Assembly (NCBI GenBank): GCA_018064245.1
Contig: JAGHVO010000012.1
Coordinates: 1 to 64,000, forward strand
Direction of reading: 5' to 3'
Source: Candidatus Colimorpha pelethequi
GTDB lineage: Bacteria; Bacteroidota; Bacteroidia; Bacteroidales; P3
DNA length: 64,000 bases
How positions within the stretch are numbered: position 1 is the stretch's first letter; every line of letters begins with the position of its first letter. The notes under the pieces were generated by a model. It was not told where the DNA came from. It saw only the letters and a list, made by a program, of their open reading frames with translations, and did no database searches. This document shows, in pieces, positions 43,451 to 53,062 of this stretch. The position numbers and the translations under genes were made by a program.

Positions 43451-44551
43451 ATGAGTTTACAGTGTGGAATCGTAGGACTGCCAAATGTGGGCAAGTCAAC
43501 TCTTTTTAACTGCTTGAGCAACGCAAAGGCTCAGGCTGCCAATTTCCCTTTTTGTACGATAGAACCCAACGTGGGCGTGATTACGGTGCCCGACGAACGA
43601 CTGAACAAACTTGTTGAGATGGAGCGTCCCGCAAGTGTGGTGCCTGCCACGGTGGAGATTGTTGACATAGCCGGACTTGTGAAAGGCGCTTCGAAAGGCG
43701 AGGGCCTGGGCAACAAGTTTTTGGGCGATATTCGAAGCACCGATGCCATCATTCATGTACTGCGTTGTTTCGATGATGACAATGTCACGCATGTAGATGG
43801 CAGCGTCGATCCCATCCGCGACAAACAGACCATTGACTTGGAACTGCAGTTCAAAGATTTGGAAACCATCGAAAACCGCTACGACAAAGAAGCTAAGAAG
43901 GCGAAAGCCGGTGGTGACGCAAAAGCCAAGAAACTCGTTGAGGTGATGGATCTCTACAAAGCCGCTCTGCTTTCGGGCAAGAGCGCGCGAACCGTTGCTT
44001 TGGAAGACAGTCAGTTGGAAGCGGCAAAGGATTTGATGCTCCTCACCGCAAAGCCTATTTTGTATGTCTGTAACGTTGACGAAGGCTCTGTGGTGAAAGG
44101 CAACAAATATGTTGAGGCCGTGAAAGAGGCCGTGAAGGACGAAGATGCTGAGGTTCTGATTATTGGTGCTGGCATCGAAGCCGACATTGCGGAACTCGAG
44201 ACCTACGAAGAAAAACAAATGTTTCTTGAAGATTTGGGATTGAAAGAGTCAGGTGTGAATCGCTTGATCAAGGCGGCATACAAACTGCTCAACTTGCAGA
44301 CCTTCCTGACTGCCGGTCCAAAGGAATGTCGTGCATGGACTTTCAAGAAAGGCATGAAGGCTCCGCAGACGGCAGGCATCATCCACAGCGATTTTGAGCG
44401 TGGATTTATCCGTGCCGAAGTCATCAAATATGAAGACTATGTTGCCTTGGGCAGCGAAGCGAAATGCAGAGAAGCAGGGAAAATCGCCGTGGAAGGCAAG
44501 GACTATGTTGTACAAGACGGAGATATCATGCACTTCAGATTCAACGTGTAA
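43451..44551 (+). CDS. ychF: redox-regulated ATPase YchF (OLA1)
   Basis: 366 residues. P-loop GLPNVGKST (9-17), DIAGLVKGASKGEGLGN with the G3 region, and a C-terminal TGS domain (FLTAGPKECRAWTFKKGM onward) ending YVVQDGDIMHFRFNV. An Obg-family NTPase that prefers ATP, it is ribosome-associated and linked to oxidative-stress response. Length and motifs are normal. Confidence 0.97.
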   Translation: MSLQCGIVGLPNVGKSTLFNCLSNAKAQAANFPFCTIEPNVGVITVPDERLNKLVEMERPASVVPATVEIVDIAGLVKGASKGEGLGNKFLGDIRSTDAIIHVLRCFDDDNVTHVDGSVDPIRDKQTIDLELQFKDLETIENRYDKEAKKAKAGGDAKAKKLVEVMDLYKAALLSGKSARTVALEDSQLEAAKDLMLLTAKPILYVCNVDEGSVVKGNKYVEAVKEAVKDEDAEVLIIGAGIEADIAELETYEEKQMFLEDLGLKESGVNRLIKAAYKLLNLQTFLTAGPKECRAWTFKKGMKAPQTAGIIHSDFERGFIRAEVIKYEDYVALGSEAKCREAGKIAVEGKDYVVQDGDIMHFRFNV

Positions 44552-44585
44552 CAACGATGAACCTGTAAATGATTTGAGTCTGCCA

Positions 44586-44616
44586 AAAACTTAAAACTCT
44601 TATTCTTAAAACTCTT
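44586..44616. repeat. CTTAAAACTCTTATT repeat before the porW-like gene
   Basis: AAACTTAAAACTCTTATTCT then TAAAACTCTTAT, abutting the ATG at 44619. Confidence 0.8.
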
Positions 44617-44618
44617 AT

Positions 44619-47348
44619 ATGAAACGTATTATAGGTTTGGGAATATTGCTGTTGCTGGTTTCCTGCTCGACGCAGAAGGCCAAGTGGGGCAATATCGCAT
44701 ACCATAATACAACCACCCACTACAATGTGTGGTGGAATGGAAACGAGAGTCTCAAAGAAGCTGTACTGCAGCTCGAAAAAAACGCCACAGACGACTACAC
44801 GCAGATTCTTCCAGTTTATGTGTTGGGAACTCAGCAAGAGGCAATGTCGTTGTATCCACAACTTGACAGAGCCATCGAAAAGGGCGTAAAGGGCATTGAG
44901 ACCCACAGCATTATGGTGAACGGCATCGAACACGTTCCGTATATACCTAAATGTTATCTACTTACAGCAAAGGCTTCTTTCTATAAGCAAGACTACATCA
45001 CTACCGAAAACACCTGTTCGCTCATCAAGAATCAGTTTGCAGGAAGTGTAGAAGGCGACGATGCCGCAATTCTTTCTTCTCGTTGCAAGACGGCACAAAA
45101 AATGTACGCCGATGCCGAATTGGAGTTGGATGCCTTGGTGACTGCGCTTTCCAAAGGCAATTTCTCAAAGAAACTCGCTACGGAGCTCTATGCCGCCATG
45201 GCGGAAGCCACGCTTCCTCAGGAAAAATACAAAAAGGGAGTCCAATTCTTGAAGTTGGCATTGGAATCAAATCCTACAAAAGAGGAAAAGGCACGCTGGA
45301 ATTTCATTTTGGGACAGATATACCAAAAACTCGACAAGCGTACGGTGGCAACGAAATATTACAGCAAATCGCTGTCTTATACAGATGTATATGTAATGGA
45401 GTTCAATGCACGCTTGAACATCGCGTCGTGCGCCGACTTGAAAACATCCGATGTCGCACAATTGGAACGTGGTCTTGACAAAATGCTCTCCGACAAGAAG
45501 AATGAAGAATACAAAGACCAGATCTATTACGCCAAAGGCGAGATGTACATGGGCATGAAGAATGCAAAAAAAGCATGCGACAATTTCGCCCGTTCGGTAA
45601 CGCTTGCCACGGTTAATACCGCTCAACGCGCAAAATCGGCAATAAGGCTTGCCGAAATCCAATATGAACTCTACGAGAACTATGATCTGGCGCAGCGTTA
45701 CTACGACACCGCCATGCAAGTCATCAATTCCGACTATCCACATTACAGGGATATCAAGAAGCGCTATGAAGTCTTGACCGACTTGACATCCTACACGCGT
45801 GTGTATGAACGCAACGACAGTTTGCTCGCCGTAGCCGACATGGCCGAGCCCGAACGCATCGCTTTTATCCAACAAAAAATCGAACGTCTGAAAAAGCAGG
45901 AAGAAGAAGCGAAGAAAAACGAACTGCTGAAACAGTTGGAACAAGACGCAAAGGCGCAGCAAAACACTTTGCAAGGCGACTGGTACTTTTACAACGCCAA
46001 TACAGTTCAGCAAGGCAAGGAGTCTTTTAGGCAACGTTGGGGCAATCGCGTACTTGAGGATTACTGGTTTCTTTCCAAGAAAGGAATGTTGGGAATGGGC
46101 ATGATTGCGGGAATGGAAAACTTGGCCGAGACTGAGGAAGAAGTAGAAGAAGACGACTCATCCGACAAAGATTCCGTCTCGACAAGCACGTCGGGATATG
46201 GAAATCCAACCGACCCGCATTCCGTGGCGTACTATCTAAAGGATTTGCCACAGACCGACTCCGCCCGCAATGCGATGCGCGCAGCCACGTCCGTCGCGCT
46301 GCTCAATGCCGGCTATATCTTTTACGATGGCGTAAACAATACAAGCAAAGCGATGGAATGCTATCTGCGCTTGGCTAATGAATATGCAGAATACGACGAA
46401 GTGGTGCAGGCGTTTTACATGCTCTACAAAATCTACGACAAACAAGGAAACACCCCCAATGCAAACTACTATAAAGATATGGTGCTGATGGGCTTTCCCG
46501 ACAGCGATTTCGCCAATTTGTTGCGCGATGACGAATATTACAAGGAGATTGTGAAACGTGAGCAAGTCATCAACGACGAATACACCGATTTGTACAACAC
46601 CTATCGTCGGCGCCGTTATTTTGAGGTTATCGACAATGTCAGGACGCTGCACAACCTCTATCCAGGCAACCCTGAACTGGCTCGATTTGATTACTGGCAG
46701 GGACTCGCCTATATGCGCATCGACAGCATGGCGAACGCCGTGCGTGTTTTTGAGCATCTCGCCAATGATTTCCCTGAAACCGACAGCATCGTTCCGCTGG
46801 CAAAAGCCCAACTTGAATACATCAAAAAAGGTGGCAACTATGTGGATCCCAACGCAAACGCTTCGACTGAGGAAATCACCACCGAAGAGGTACTTTCTGC
46901 CACAAGAAAGGAAGGCTCGCAATTGAAGCCCGAAGAAGCGGATGCAGAAAAAGAGCTATCTACTGAAGCTCAGTTCTATCGCTACAAGGCCGACATGCAG
47001 CATTATGTTGTCGTCATCGTCAACGACAAGCATGTGCGCGCCACCGACTTGCAATATCGTTTGGCGGATTTCAATTCGGTATATTACACAAACAGCGGAT
47101 ACAACGTCAATGCGATCATGTTTACCGACTCTACGCAGATCCTTACCATCCATCGATTTGAGAGTGCCAACGAAGCCTCCCTTTACTGGGAACATCTGCA
47201 ACGCGATGAGAGTCCTTTGAAGAAACTCAACAAGGAAGACTATGTGGCGTTCCCCATCTCCACGCAGAATTACCGCACATTCTACAATCGTAAGAATATC
47301 GACGCCTACCGCGAATTTTATGAGGAATACTACAAAAAGAGTTTTTAG
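44619..47348 (+). CDS. type IX secretion system lipoprotein, PorW/SprE-like
   Basis: 909 residues. Signal peptide with lipobox LLLVSC, C16 the lipidated Cys. The segment after it (NTTTHYNVWWNGNESLKEAV) and DDYTQILPVYV are the hallmark of PorW/SprE. TPR-type helical repeats follow across most of the protein, with a charged coiled coil (KIERLKKQEEEAKKNELLKQ) near 430-450 and an acidic segment at 505-520. PorW links parts of the type IX secretion machine under the outer membrane and is needed for secretion and gliding in species that have it. Other por genes are not in this window. Bactofilin follows. Confidence 0.88.
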   Translation: MKRIIGLGILLLLVSCSTQKAKWGNIAYHNTTTHYNVWWNGNESLKEAVLQLEKNATDDYTQILPVYVLGTQQEAMSLYPQLDRAIEKGVKGIETHSIMVNGIEHVPYIPKCYLLTAKASFYKQDYITTENTCSLIKNQFAGSVEGDDAAILSSRCKTAQKMYADAELELDALVTALSKGNFSKKLATELYAAMAEATLPQEKYKKGVQFLKLALESNPTKEEKARWNFILGQIYQKLDKRTVATKYYSKSLSYTDVYVMEFNARLNIASCADLKTSDVAQLERGLDKMLSDKKNEEYKDQIYYAKGEMYMGMKNAKKACDNFARSVTLATVNTAQRAKSAIRLAEIQYELYENYDLAQRYYDTAMQVINSDYPHYRDIKKRYEVLTDLTSYTRVYERNDSLLAVADMAEPERIAFIQQKIERLKKQEEEAKKNELLKQLEQDAKAQQNTLQGDWYFYNANTVQQGKESFRQRWGNRVLEDYWFLSKKGMLGMGMIAGMENLAETEEEVEEDDSSDKDSVSTSTSGYGNPTDPHSVAYYLKDLPQTDSARNAMRAATSVALLNAGYIFYDGVNNTSKAMECYLRLANEYAEYDEVVQAFYMLYKIYDKQGNTPNANYYKDMVLMGFPDSDFANLLRDDEYYKEIVKREQVINDEYTDLYNTYRRRRYFEVIDNVRTLHNLYPGNPELARFDYWQGLAYMRIDSMANAVRVFEHLANDFPETDSIVPLAKAQLEYIKKGGNYVDPNANASTEEITTEEVLSATRKEGSQLKPEEADAEKELSTEAQFYRYKADMQHYVVVIVNDKHVRATDLQYRLADFNSVYYTNSGYNVNAIMFTDSTQILTIHRFESANEASLYWEHLQRDESPLKKLNKEDYVAFPISTQNYRTFYNRKNIDAYREFYEEYYKKSF

Positions 47349-47430
47349 CGAGAATTAACGGCCCAGCCTTACAACAAGAATGTCCGACGTAAAAAATCAA
47401 GCATATAAATAATGTAAAACATATAATATT

Positions 47431-47826
47431 ATGGCAAAATTAATGGAAATGGGCGACAGTCCAATCAACAGCATCGTCAATGGAACGAATATCAAAGGTA
47501 ACATTTCCGCCAACGGAGATTTTCGCCTCGATGGTACTCTTCAAGGAAACATCACTTTGAACGGCAAGCTCGTAGTAGGAGAGAACGGCTTGGTAAATGG
47601 AAACATCGTGTGTCAGAACGCCAACATTATCGGTACGGTAAATGGCAACATCTCCGTCAAGGAACTGCTTTCCCTTAATTCTACGGCAGTCGTAAAAGGC
47701 GACATCCTCATCAACAAGCTCGCCATCGAACCCGGCGCTTCATTCTCCGGAATCTGCCGCATGATTGACGAAGTGCGTAGAGAAGAAGAGGCCTCAGCCG
47801 CCTCGTCCCAGGCTGAACAAGAATAA
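47431..47826 (+). CDS. bactofilin
   Basis: 131 residues. A central beta-helix with short repeats (GNISANGDFRLDGTLQGNIT; VVGENGLVNGNIVCQNANII) is the bactofilin (polymer-forming cytoskeletal) fold, with unstructured ends. It polymerises without nucleotide and helps place cell-wall enzymes or shape the cell. The kinase-RapZ gene begins 5 bases after it, so the two are co-expressed; together with the preceding TPR lipoprotein this is an envelope cluster. Confidence 0.92.
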   Translation: MAKLMEMGDSPINSIVNGTNIKGNISANGDFRLDGTLQGNITLNGKLVVGENGLVNGNIVCQNANIIGTVNGNISVKELLSLNSTAVVKGDILINKLAIEPGASFSGICRMIDEVRREEEASAASSQAEQE

Positions 47827-47831
47827 ATCTC

Positions 47832-49262
47832 ATGAACGAAACATTAGCACGTCTGTTCCAGGAATGGGCAGGGGAACCTTGTGTCCAACAGATTGCTTTG
47901 GGCGCCAACGGATCCAACCGCAAGTATTATCGTCTTTTGGGCGCCACGCACCGTTGCATGGCTACCGAAAACGATGACATTCGGGAAAACGACACCTTTT
48001 TGTACTACAGCAAGTATTTCAAGGAGAGAAACTTGCCTGTGCCAGAGATATATGCCGTAAGCGAAGACCACCGAAACTACTTACAACAAGATTTAGGCGA
48101 CACGACGCTTTACAGCTACATCTACGACAAAAAACGTCAGGGTGGCGGATTTGACTCCGAGGCTTTGGAACTTTACAAGCAAGCATTGACCGACCTTGTG
48201 AGATTCCAAACCTCCTGCCAGGATTTGGATTTTTCAAAGGCTTATCCGAGAAGCGATTTCGACAGGCAGTCGATGCAATGGGACTTGAACTACTTCAAGT
48301 ACTATTTTCTCAAACTCGCCTATATTCCGTTCGACGAGCAACTGTTGGAAAAGGATTTCGCAACCTTCATCGAATACCTCTTGGACGAGAATTGTGGCTA
48401 TTTCATGTATCGCGACTTCCAGTCGCGCAACATCATGATTGAACCGGATCAGCACCGTCTTTATTACATCGACTATCAAGGTGGAAGGCGAGGCGCCGCC
48501 CAATACGATGCCGCCAGTCTGCTCTATAGCGCCAAATCGGACCTGCCCGAACCCATACGGCAAGAACTTCTAAAGCATTATATCGACTGTTTCTCCAAGT
48601 CCACAGGCGCCAACCCGGAAACGCTGAAGCAGAAATTCTACGGATATGTCTTGATTCGCATCATGCAAGCCATGGGCGCTTATGGCTACCGCGGATACTA
48701 TGAGCGGAAGGATTATTTTCTCAAGAGCATCCCACTGGCTGTCAACAATCTACGATTGATTGTCGAGAATCATCCTCTTCCCATCAAAATTCCACATCTT
48801 ACTTATGTGTGGAACGCCATTCTGAATGCGCAATTTTCTTGCGTGGAAACAGTTCCTGAAAGCACAACCGACAACACTTTGACGGTAACAGTGCTAAGTT
48901 TTTCATATAAAAAAGGCATGCCTACCGATCCCAACGGCAATGGGGGAGGATACGTCTTCGACTGCCGTGCGTTGCCAAATCCAGGCCGATATCCAGAATA
49001 TCGCTGCTACACAGGAAAAGACCCTATCGTGCAGGCCTTTTTGCAGAAAGAGCCCGCCGTGGATGAATTTCTTGGCAATGTGAATGGGTTGATATCTCAA
49101 TCGATCAAGAAATACATTGAACGACGTTTTAGCAATCTGATGGTCGCATTTGGTTGTACGGGAGGACAACATCGCTCGGTATATTGCGCAGAACAGACCG
49201 CAAAGTACATTAGCAAACATTTTGATTGTCACGTTATTGTAAAACACACTGAGCAAGATTGA
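47832..49262 (+). CDS. AmgK-like sugar kinase fused to a RapZ C-terminal domain
   Basis: 476 residues. Residues 1-330 form an aminoglycoside-phosphotransferase-fold kinase: LQQDLGDTTL (84-93), catalytic loop YRDFQSRNIMI (193-203, base D195) and metal-binding IDYQGG (213-218). The pattern resembles AmgK, which phosphorylates N-acetylmuramate and GlcNAc at the anomeric position in cell-wall recycling. Residues 350-470 match the C-terminal domain of RapZ (FSYKKGMPTDPNGNGGGYVF; GCTGGQHRSV at 441-450), which in enterobacteria senses glucosamine-6-phosphate. The MurU-type partner expected for AmgK is not adjacent. The substrate is inferred. Confidence 0.88.
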   Translation: MNETLARLFQEWAGEPCVQQIALGANGSNRKYYRLLGATHRCMATENDDIRENDTFLYYSKYFKERNLPVPEIYAVSEDHRNYLQQDLGDTTLYSYIYDKKRQGGGFDSEALELYKQALTDLVRFQTSCQDLDFSKAYPRSDFDRQSMQWDLNYFKYYFLKLAYIPFDEQLLEKDFATFIEYLLDENCGYFMYRDFQSRNIMIEPDQHRLYYIDYQGGRRGAAQYDAASLLYSAKSDLPEPIRQELLKHYIDCFSKSTGANPETLKQKFYGYVLIRIMQAMGAYGYRGYYERKDYFLKSIPLAVNNLRLIVENHPLPIKIPHLTYVWNAILNAQFSCVETVPESTTDNTLTVTVLSFSYKKGMPTDPNGNGGGYVFDCRALPNPGRYPEYRCYTGKDPIVQAFLQKEPAVDEFLGNVNGLISQSIKKYIERRFSNLMVAFGCTGGQHRSVYCAEQTAKYISKHFDCHVIVKHTEQD

Positions 49263-49316
49263 AAAAAAACTCGTTCCACACTTCATTTTTCACGCTTAAC
49301 TCTTAATTATTTTTTG

Positions 49317-49324
49317 TATCTTTG
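49317..49324 (+). promoter_or_regulatory. -7 box for the gene at 49359
   Basis: TATCTTTG, 34 bases before the ATG. Confidence 0.6.
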
Positions 49325-49358
49325 CAACTCAATAAAGAAACTAAAAAACTATAAAATA

Positions 49359-50060
49359 ATGAACAAGACTACAAAAATCATTGTTGAACTCGGTTTAGGT
49401 ATCGTAATTGTCGGACTCGGCATCTGGCTGTATCTCAGCATGATGGAACCTGTTAAATTTGACAATGAATTCAACAAACGCCGCGCTGCTTGCGCCGAAA
49501 AACTGAAAGTAATCCGCACCCTTGAAGAGGCTTACAAACTCACCTACAACTGTTATTGCGGCGATTTCGACACTTTGATCAATCGTCTGATGAACGAAGA
49601 TAGCATGCGTGTGGTTAGCAAGGTTACCAACCGTGATATCATTCCTGAAGATGTAGATATCGACATGATGCCCGAATTGGAAGCATTGAAGAAAGGTTAT
49701 ATCACCCGCGTTGAGGTTTATATGAATCCTATCGCCAAGTTGCGTGAAGATGGCAAACTCAAAGTCGCTGACGCAGACGGCAACCTCAGAGAGCTCTCCG
49801 ACGAGGAAGTGAAGGACATTTGCTATGTTCCGTACCCCAAGGACAAGAAATACAAATTCCAGCTTGATGCAGCTCAAATTGAGAAGAATGGTTTCACGGT
49901 TCCCGTTTTCGAGTGCAAAGTTGACTTGATCGACCTCTTGGCAGACATGGACCATCAGCTTGTCATCAACAAAATTTCCGAACTTGAAAGCATCAACCGT
50001 TATCCTGGTTGGAAAGTCGGCGATATGACCCAGTCTATTACCGATGGTAATTTTGAATAA
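49359..50060 (+). CDS. single-pass membrane protein, unknown
   Basis: 233 residues from the ATG at 49359, chosen because the -7 box at 49317-49324 lies just upstream of it. One N-terminal membrane helix (about 7-25) is followed by a helical region (FNKRRAACAEKLKVIRTLEE) and a mixed alpha/beta periplasmic domain. I recognise it only as a conserved Bacteroidota-type hypothetical protein. It precedes DUF3822 with an 8-base gap, forming the operon 49359-51530 with rsmD. Confidence 0.75.
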   Translation: MNKTTKIIVELGLGIVIVGLGIWLYLSMMEPVKFDNEFNKRRAACAEKLKVIRTLEEAYKLTYNCYCGDFDTLINRLMNEDSMRVVSKVTNRDIIPEDVDIDMMPELEALKKGYITRVEVYMNPIAKLREDGKLKVADADGNLRELSDEEVKDICYVPYPKDKKYKFQLDAAQIEKNGFTVPVFECKVDLIDLLADMDHQLVINKISELESINRYPGWKVGDMTQSITDGNFE

Positions 50061-50068
50061 TACTTGTT

Positions 50069-50896
50069 ATGGCGTATAACATCACTTCTCTGATTACTAC
50101 AAAAGAGTTGGCGTTGTACGAAAAACACTTGTCCATTTGTCTTAGGACGAATGGACTTTCTTTTTCAGTACTTTCGCAAAAAGGCACGTTGCTCACCGCC
50201 GGCGATGTGGAGATGACTTTCTCATCAAATTTCTCGCAGTTGTCCAACGAAATCAAATCTTTGCTCGAAGAATTGCATCTTTCGCCATTCGATTTCACGT
50301 CAACCACATTGGTCGTCCCAACCGAACAGGCAGTATGGATACCCGAATCGCTCTACACAGAAGGCTCCGAACGGCAATATCTTTCCGTTATGACGGATAT
50401 AAAGATGGGCAAAGGCGTTTATAGCGACTACCACCCGCTGCTTAAGTCGTATGTGGTGTTTTCGGCCGACACTACAATAGTGACATCTTTCAAGGTGGCG
50501 ATTCCCAACATCTATATTACCTGCATCCATGCCAAAATGGTAAACGAGGTGCTGATGCAGCGAGCCCAGTCGCATCCTATTGTAGTTCTGAACCTTAGAG
50601 AGAACATTGTTGACGTTGCCGCTTATGGTACCGACGGATTCCTTTTGGAAAACAGCTATGAGTTTAAGGACAACAATGAGTTGCTGTACACAGCTCTCAA
50701 TGTAATGAAGCAACTGAATCTTGAAACACCTGATATGGAATTGTTGCTGTGCGGTGCCGTTGACCGAGATATTTATGCTGGATTGGTGAACTATTTCCCC
50801 AATGTGGACTTGTATACAGGCTATCCCGTGAATTATGTCAATCCTGAATTCCAGCAATATCCAACCTATCGCAACGCCTTAATCTTGAATTATTAA
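50069..50896 (+). CDS. DUF3822 family protein
   Basis: 275 residues, no signal peptide. Alternating strands and helices (ICLRTNGLSFSVL, TTLVVPTEQAVWIPESLY, ELLLCGAVDRDIYAGL) suggest an actin-like/ASKHA-type fold. DUF3822 is a Bacteroidota family of unknown function usually found next to rsmD, as here (rsmD starts at 50985). A link to ribosome or rRNA modification is only suggested by position. Confidence 0.85.
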   Translation: MAYNITSLITTKELALYEKHLSICLRTNGLSFSVLSQKGTLLTAGDVEMTFSSNFSQLSNEIKSLLEELHLSPFDFTSTTLVVPTEQAVWIPESLYTEGSERQYLSVMTDIKMGKGVYSDYHPLLKSYVVFSADTTIVTSFKVAIPNIYITCIHAKMVNEVLMQRAQSHPIVVLNLRENIVDVAAYGTDGFLLENSYEFKDNNELLYTALNVMKQLNLETPDMELLLCGAVDRDIYAGLVNYFPNVDLYTGYPVNYVNPEFQQYPTYRNALILNY

Positions 50897-50897
50897 A

Positions 50898-50970
50898 TTA
50901 GTAACCAGTGATTAGTGACAAATAAACTCACTCTACAATACACCCTCTACAATTCTCAATTCATAAAGAT
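50898..50970. repeat. GTAACCAGTGATTAGTGAC repeat region
   Basis: ACCAGTGATTAGTGAC then CACTCTACAATACACCCTCT and ACAATTCTCAATTC. Same class as 20653-20727. Confidence 0.6.
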
Positions 50971-50984
50971 CTTAACTCCTACTC

Positions 50985-51530
50985 ATGCGCATTATTGCAG
51001 GTTCTCTCAAAGGCCGTAGGCTCAATCCTCCCGACAATCTTCCCGTGCGTCCCACTACCGACATGGCGCGCGAAAGTTTGTTCAACATCCTTAACAACTA
51101 CGTCGATTACGAAGAATGTAGCGTCATGGACCTTTTCGCAGGAACAGGTGCCGTGTCCGTAGAGTTTCTTTCCCGTGGCGCCAAGGATGTCACTTCCATC
51201 GAAATCAACAATCAATGCACCGATTTCATCAAGGAAACCGCACAACGGCTCAACCTCACAAATCTGCATGTGGTACGCGCCGATGTGTTTGATTTGTTGA
51301 AACGTGCCTACAAAAAATTTGACATTATCTTTGCCGACCCGCCATACGCATTGAAGGATTTGCCACAGTTGCCCGACATCGTTTTCTCAAAGGATATCCT
51401 TACCGAAGACGGCATCTTCATTCTTGAACATCCTAAGGAATACGACTTTTCCGAGCATCCCAACTTCTGGCAGCATCGCAACTATGGAAAGGTCAACTTC
51501 ACCTTCTTCGCAAAAAAACTGGAAGCATAA
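50985..51530 (+). CDS. rsmD: 16S rRNA (guanine966-N2)-methyltransferase
   Basis: 181 residues. The N-terminal [13 protein letters not shown], the SAM-binding [20 protein letters not shown] and the catalytic [10 protein letters not shown] are all typical of RsmD. It methylates G966 of 16S rRNA in the assembled 30S. Length is normal. It is 22 bases upstream of purC and downstream of DUF3822. Confidence 0.96.
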   Translation: MRIIAGSLKGRRLNPPDNLPVRPTTDMARESLFNILNNYVDYEECSVMDLFAGTGAVSVEFLSRGAKDVTSIEINNQCTDFIKETAQRLNLTNLHVVRADVFDLLKRAYKKFDIIFADPPYALKDLPQLPDIVFSKDILTEDGIFILEHPKEYDFSEHPNFWQHRNYGKVNFTFFAKKLEA

Positions 51531-51552
51531 AACAATATTAAATCATCATATT

Positions 51553-52500
51553 ATGAAAGCAGTAGTAAAAACCAATTTCAATTTCCCGAAACAGAAAAGT
51601 CTGTATGTAGGCAAAGTTCGTGATGTCTATAACATCGACGACAAATATATGGCAATGGTTGTAAGCGACAGAATCTCAGCTTTCGACGTTGTCCTCCCCA
51701 AAGGTATTCCTTACAAAGGCCAAGTGTTGAACCAAATCGCCGCCAAGTTCTTGGACGCCACTTCCGACATCGTTCCCAATTGGAAAATGGCTTCTCCAGA
51801 CCCAATGGTTACCGTAGGTCTCAAATGCGAAGGTTTCCGCGTTGAGATGATTGTCCGTGGCTATCTCGCTGGAAGCGCATGGCGCGAATACAAGGCTGGC
51901 GCTCGCACGCTTTGCGGCGTTGCTTTGCCCGAAGGCATGATTGAAAATCAGAAATTCCCGACTCCTATCGTAACTCCAACCACCAAAGCCGACGAAGGTC
52001 ATGACGAGAACATCTCCAAGGAGGAAATCATCCGCACTGGTTTGGTAAGCAAGGAAGACTACGAACAGTTGGAGAAATACGCTTTGGCACTCTTCCAGAG
52101 AGGTACAGAGATGGCTGCCGCCAAGGGGCTTATCCTCGTTGACACCAAATACGAGTTTGGCAAACGTGATGGCAAAATCTACCTCATCGACGAAATCCAC
52201 ACTCCCGATTCAAGCCGTTATTTCTATGCCGAAGGCTACGAAGAACGTCAGGCCAAGGGCGAACGTCAGCGTCAGCTCTCCAAGGAGTTTGTACGCGAAT
52301 GGTTGATGGAGAATGGTTTCCAGGGCAAGGAAGGCCAGCAGGTTCCCGAAATGACCGACGAAATCGTCAACAGCATCACCGACCGTTACATCGAGCTTTA
52401 TGAGCACATCACTGGCGAGAAGTTCCAGAAGGCCGAAGACTGCAGCGATGTCGCCAAACGCATCGAAACAAACGTAACTAACTATCTCAAGAGCTTGTAA
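51553..52500 (+). CDS. purC: phosphoribosylaminoimidazole-succinocarboxamide synthase
   Basis: 315 residues from the ATG at 51553; an in-frame start further upstream lies inside rsmD. SAICAR synthetase: [11 protein letters not shown] at the N terminus, [14 protein letters not shown] (ATP/substrate loop), [16 protein letters not shown] and [14 protein letters not shown]. It joins CAIR and aspartate using ATP in purine synthesis. Length is of the longer (about 310 residue) type used by Bacteroidota and eukaryotes. Confidence 0.97.
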   Translation: MKAVVKTNFNFPKQKSLYVGKVRDVYNIDDKYMAMVVSDRISAFDVVLPKGIPYKGQVLNQIAAKFLDATSDIVPNWKMASPDPMVTVGLKCEGFRVEMIVRGYLAGSAWREYKAGARTLCGVALPEGMIENQKFPTPIVTPTTKADEGHDENISKEEIIRTGLVSKEDYEQLEKYALALFQRGTEMAAAKGLILVDTKYEFGKRDGKIYLIDEIHTPDSSRYFYAEGYEERQAKGERQRQLSKEFVREWLMENGFQGKEGQQVPEMTDEIVNSITDRYIELYEHITGEKFQKAEDCSDVAKRIETNVTNYLKSL

Positions 52501-52533
52501 ATAGTTAGATCGCAGATCACTATTCACTCAAAA

Positions 52534-53019
52534 ATGGAAATAGAACGTAAATTTCTGGTCCGTCAGCTTCCTCCCAACTACGAAGCTTTCGAACATTACG
52601 AGATTGAACAAGGTTATTTGTGTACATCGCCCACGCTGCGCATTCGCAGAATGGGCGATGCCTATATTCTAACCGTCAAAGAACATCTGCCTGTTCGCCC
52701 TGGCAGTCCCATTGTAAATAGGGAAGAGGAATTTGATCTTTCTGCTGAGTCTTATAGCCGTTTGAAGGGTAAATGCGACGGCAATTTTGTCAGCAAGACA
52801 CGCTATCGCATCGACCTTCGCAAGTTGATGGGCGACGGACTCTATTGCGGATTGGTTGCCGAACTCGACATCTTCCACGGTCGTCACGAAGGTTTGCGGT
52901 TGGTGGAGGTGGAGTTTCCCAACGTGGACGCCGCCAATGCCTTTGTCAAGCCCGAATGGTTCGGCGAGGACGTATCCCAAGACCCACACTATCGCAACAG
53001 CTACCTCTCGAGTAATTGA
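52534..53019 (+). CDS. CYTH-domain (triphosphate tunnel) protein
   Basis: 161 residues. It starts MEIERKFLV, the E-x-E-x-K signature of the CYTH superfamily, with conserved basic and acidic residues along the tunnel (LRIRRMGDAY; KTRYRIDLRK; VEVEFPN). Such proteins hydrolyse tripolyphosphate or nucleoside triphosphates. No CHAD domain is attached. It lies 33 bases after purC. Confidence 0.92.
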   Translation: MEIERKFLVRQLPPNYEAFEHYEIEQGYLCTSPTLRIRRMGDAYILTVKEHLPVRPGSPIVNREEEFDLSAESYSRLKGKCDGNFVSKTRYRIDLRKLMGDGLYCGLVAELDIFHGRHEGLRLVEVEFPNVDAANAFVKPEWFGEDVSQDPHYRNSYLSSN

Positions 53020-53062
53020 TTACCACCCACAGTTCATTGATCACAATACACTCAAATATCAC

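Noticed and set aside
47349..47430. Small frame MSDVKNQAYK before bactofilin
   Set aside because: Ten codons, no promoter, no conservation visible; treated as spacer.
53019..53062. CRISPR-like spacing in the short intergenic repeats
   Set aside because: Repeat units across the window are 7-15 bases and degenerate with no constant spacers; no cas genes occur.
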